From assembly GCF_003352005.1 (NCBI RefSeq), contig NZ_CP024848.1:1373001-1437000 (forward strand): DNA of 64,000 nt. Reading direction: 5' to 3'. This document shows positions 62,598 to 64,000 of this stretch, in pieces. Under the pieces are notes generated by a model, which was not told the DNA's origin, ran no database searches, and saw nothing but the letters and a program-made list of their open reading frames with translations. The stretch comes from Oceanobacillus zhaokaii (lineage in GTDB: Bacteria > Bacillota > Bacilli > Bacillales > Amphibacillaceae). A program made the translations under genes and the position numbers. Within the stretch, counting starts at the first letter, position 1. Each line of letters starts with the position of its first letter.

Positions 62598-63494
62598 ATG
62601 TTTAAGTTCAATCGGAAATATGTAGCACTAATAACAGGTCTGTTATTGCTTTTATTTATTGCAGCTTGTGGATCAAATGAGGAATCAGACTCAGGAAGTA
62701 ATGAAGAAGCAGCAGTAGAAAATCAAGAAATTAACTTAGCATATGTTGAATGGGATACAGAGGTCGCTTCTACACATGTAGTTGGTAAAGTTCTAGAAGA
62801 TTTAGGTTATGATGTTAAATTAACACCTTTAGATAATGCTGTTATGTGGGAAGCTGTAGCTAGTGGTGAAGCAGACGGAATGGTTGCTGCTTGGATGCCA
62901 GGTACACATGCTGCTCAATTTGAGCAGTATGGCGACCGGGTAGTTGACCTTGGTGAGAATTTAGAAGGTGCTAAAATTGGTTTAGTAGTTCCATCATATA
63001 TGGATGTTAATTCAATCGCTGATCTGACGGATGAAGCAGATATGACAATTACTGGGATTGAACCAGGTGCTGGTGTTGTTGCGGCATCAGAACGTGCAGT
63101 TGAAGAATATGATAACCTAGAGGGATGGGAAGTTCAAACATCTTCAAGTGGTGCAATGACAACTGCTTTAAGTGAGGCATATGAAAATGAAGAAGAAATT
63201 ATTGTAACTGGATGGTCTCCGCACTGGAAATTCCAAAAATATGACCTGAAATATTTAGAAGATCCTAATGGTACCTTTGGTGAAGCGGAAGTAATTAAAA
63301 CAATGGTTCGTGAAGGTTTAGAAGAAGAAATGCCTGAAGCATATCAAGTGTTAGATAACTTCTACTGGGAACTAGCAGAAATGGAAGAAGTAATGACAGC
63401 AATTCAAGATGGTACTAGTCCTGAAGATGCAGCAGCTACTTGGATTGAAGAAAACCCGGAACGTGTTGCAGAATGGACTGAAGGTATAAAATAA
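62598..63494 (+). CDS. opuAC: Glycine betaine-binding lipoprotein OpuAC
   Basis: The 298-aa substrate-binding lipoprotein; lipobox LFIAAC (Cys24). Ligand-binding tryptophans of the aromatic cage appear in the segments VEWDTEVAS, AAWMPGTH and TGWSPHWKF. Delivers glycine betaine/proline betaine to OpuAB. ATG 62598 follows AAGGAGAG; terminator follows. Confidence 0.94.
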   Translation: MFKFNRKYVALITGLLLLLFIAACGSNEESDSGSNEEAAVENQEINLAYVEWDTEVASTHVVGKVLEDLGYDVKLTPLDNAVMWEAVASGEADGMVAAWMPGTHAAQFEQYGDRVVDLGENLEGAKIGLVVPSYMDVNSIADLTDEADMTITGIEPGAGVVAASERAVEEYDNLEGWEVQTSSSGAMTTALSEAYENEEEIIVTGWSPHWKFQKYDLKYLEDPNGTFGEAEVIKTMVREGLEEEMPEAYQVLDNFYWELAEMEEVMTAIQDGTSPEDAAATWIEENPERVAEWTEGIK

Positions 63495-63503
63495 GTAAAG
63501 TTA

Positions 63504-63540
63504 AAAAGAGCTTTCTCAAAATGAGAAAGCTCTTTTTAAT
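63504..63540. terminator. Bidirectional terminator opuA / yhaH
   Basis: AAAAAGAGCTTTCTCA (63504-63519) pairs perfectly with TGAGAAAGCTCTTTTT (63523-63538). Confidence 0.93.
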
Positions 63541-63900
63541 CTATTGTTTCTTTACCTTCTCTTCAAGATCTTTAATACTGGTTTCAATTTGTTCTAAATA
63601 TTTATGGATACTTTCCTGATGGGGTTCAACGGTGTTTTTCCATTCTTCCACTGACTTTCTAATATCTTGCGTAAGCTCTTTAACAAGTACGGCGCCTTCT
63701 TTTGAGCTTTCTCTAAATTGCATTTTTAGTTGCAATCCGTTCTCTTTTAAGTTAGTTAATAATTGTTTTAGTTCCAATCCTTGAATTTTAACTTGGTCAC
63801 GAACAGTTCTTCCAGATGAAGGCGTACTTAATAATGTTACTGCAGCACTAACTGTTCCTCCAACTACAAGACCTAACACGAATGATTTTGCTTTTGACAT
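63541..63900 (-). CDS. yhaH: YtxH-domain protein (YhaH-like)
   Basis: A 119-aa protein with an N-terminal Gly/Ala-rich hydrophobic segment (SFVLGLVVGGTVSAAVTLLSTP) followed by a YtxH-type charged helix with coiled coil to the end. B. subtilis YhaH is of this type and lies beside hpr and yhaI. Often stress-related; function unknown. ATG 63900 with AGGAGCG upstream; a TATAAT at 63936-63931 on the minus strand is a likely -10. Confidence 0.83.
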   Translation of the reverse strand: MSKAKSFVLGLVVGGTVSAAVTLLSTPSSGRTVRDQVKIQGLELKQLLTNLKENGLQLKMQFRESSKEGAVLVKELTQDIRKSVEEWKNTVEPHQESIHKYLEQIETSIKDLEEKVKKQ

Positions 63901-64000
63901 AATGTATTCGCTCCTTTCTATACTCTTATTATACCCTTTCTCTTTTCAGCTTACGAGTAAACATCTTTCAATTTGTAAAATTTTTCACAAATAATGCAAA

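Noticed and set aside
63930..63962. GTTTAC ... GGGTAT before yhaH as a sigma-B promoter
   Set aside because: Spacer is about 20 bases instead of 12-14, so only the TATAAT-type -10 was kept.

Overview
The window reads as chromosome of a low-GC, endospore-forming member of the Bacillaceae, most like Oceanobacillus or a close salt-tolerant relative (inference). Support: a gerA-type germination operon, an alpha/beta SASP, a YjcZ peptide, a YhcN/YlaJ spore lipoprotein, YhaL and SigI/RsgI for spore formers; OpuA and an NhaC antiporter for salt tolerance; strong AGGAGG-type ribosome binding sites; and gene order shared with the B. subtilis yhe/yha region (yheA, yhzD, yhaQ-yhaP, yhaO-yhaN, yhaM, yhaL, prsA, yhaJ, yhaI, yhaH).

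Layout. 1-8.4 kb: 3' end of sucA, sucB, an NCS2 purine permease, a NupC nucleoside transporter, a MATE exporter and a Staphylococcus-type murG. 8.4-14.5 kb: gerA operon (minus strand), beta-carbonic anhydrase-like ytiB, a small zinc-finger protein and a soluble chemoreceptor-like protein. 14.5-19.5 kb: bmrCD heterodimeric ABC exporter behind a leader peptide and three hairpins, then a membrane-anchored trypsin-like protease. 20-24.3 kb: PRC-barrel protein, sigI-rsgI with an upstream 32-codon ORF, yhdB-like gene and an Asn-rich yhcN-type lipoprotein. 24.5-31.8 kb: yrrT-mccA-mccB transsulfuration operon, M20 dipeptidase, YjcZ peptide, map, and T-box-controlled nhaC. 32-37.6 kb: azlCD, an acidic unknown protein, a manganese-type CDF exporter, an IDEAL-domain protein, fumC. 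37.7-41.5 kb: SASP, msmX, PucR-type regulator, yheA, yhzD. 41.6-44.4 kb: small HTH/membrane pair and the YhaQP ABC exporter. 44.6-49.1 kb: an apparent insertion into the yha block, carrying an LCP ligase and an 1103-aa GH18-NodB-GT2 protein. 49.4-59.6 kb: yhaO-yhaN, a GbsR-type regulator, yhaM, yhaL, a large lipoprotein, prsA, yhaJ, yhaI. 59.6-64 kb: a second GbsR-type regulator divergent from opuA (glycine betaine uptake), with a 44-bp perfect palindrome between them, then yhaH.

The most notable non-gene content is a family of about 85-bp intergenic elements with a conserved two-hairpin layout, present seven times and always in the same orientation; one copy is expanded to about 180 bp. A second family of long imperfect hairpins occurs twice and produces spurious ORFs. 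Other regulatory points of interest are the bmr attenuator, the T-box, the sigI leader ORF and the opuA palindrome. No tRNA, rRNA, CRISPR array, transposase or prophage was seen.
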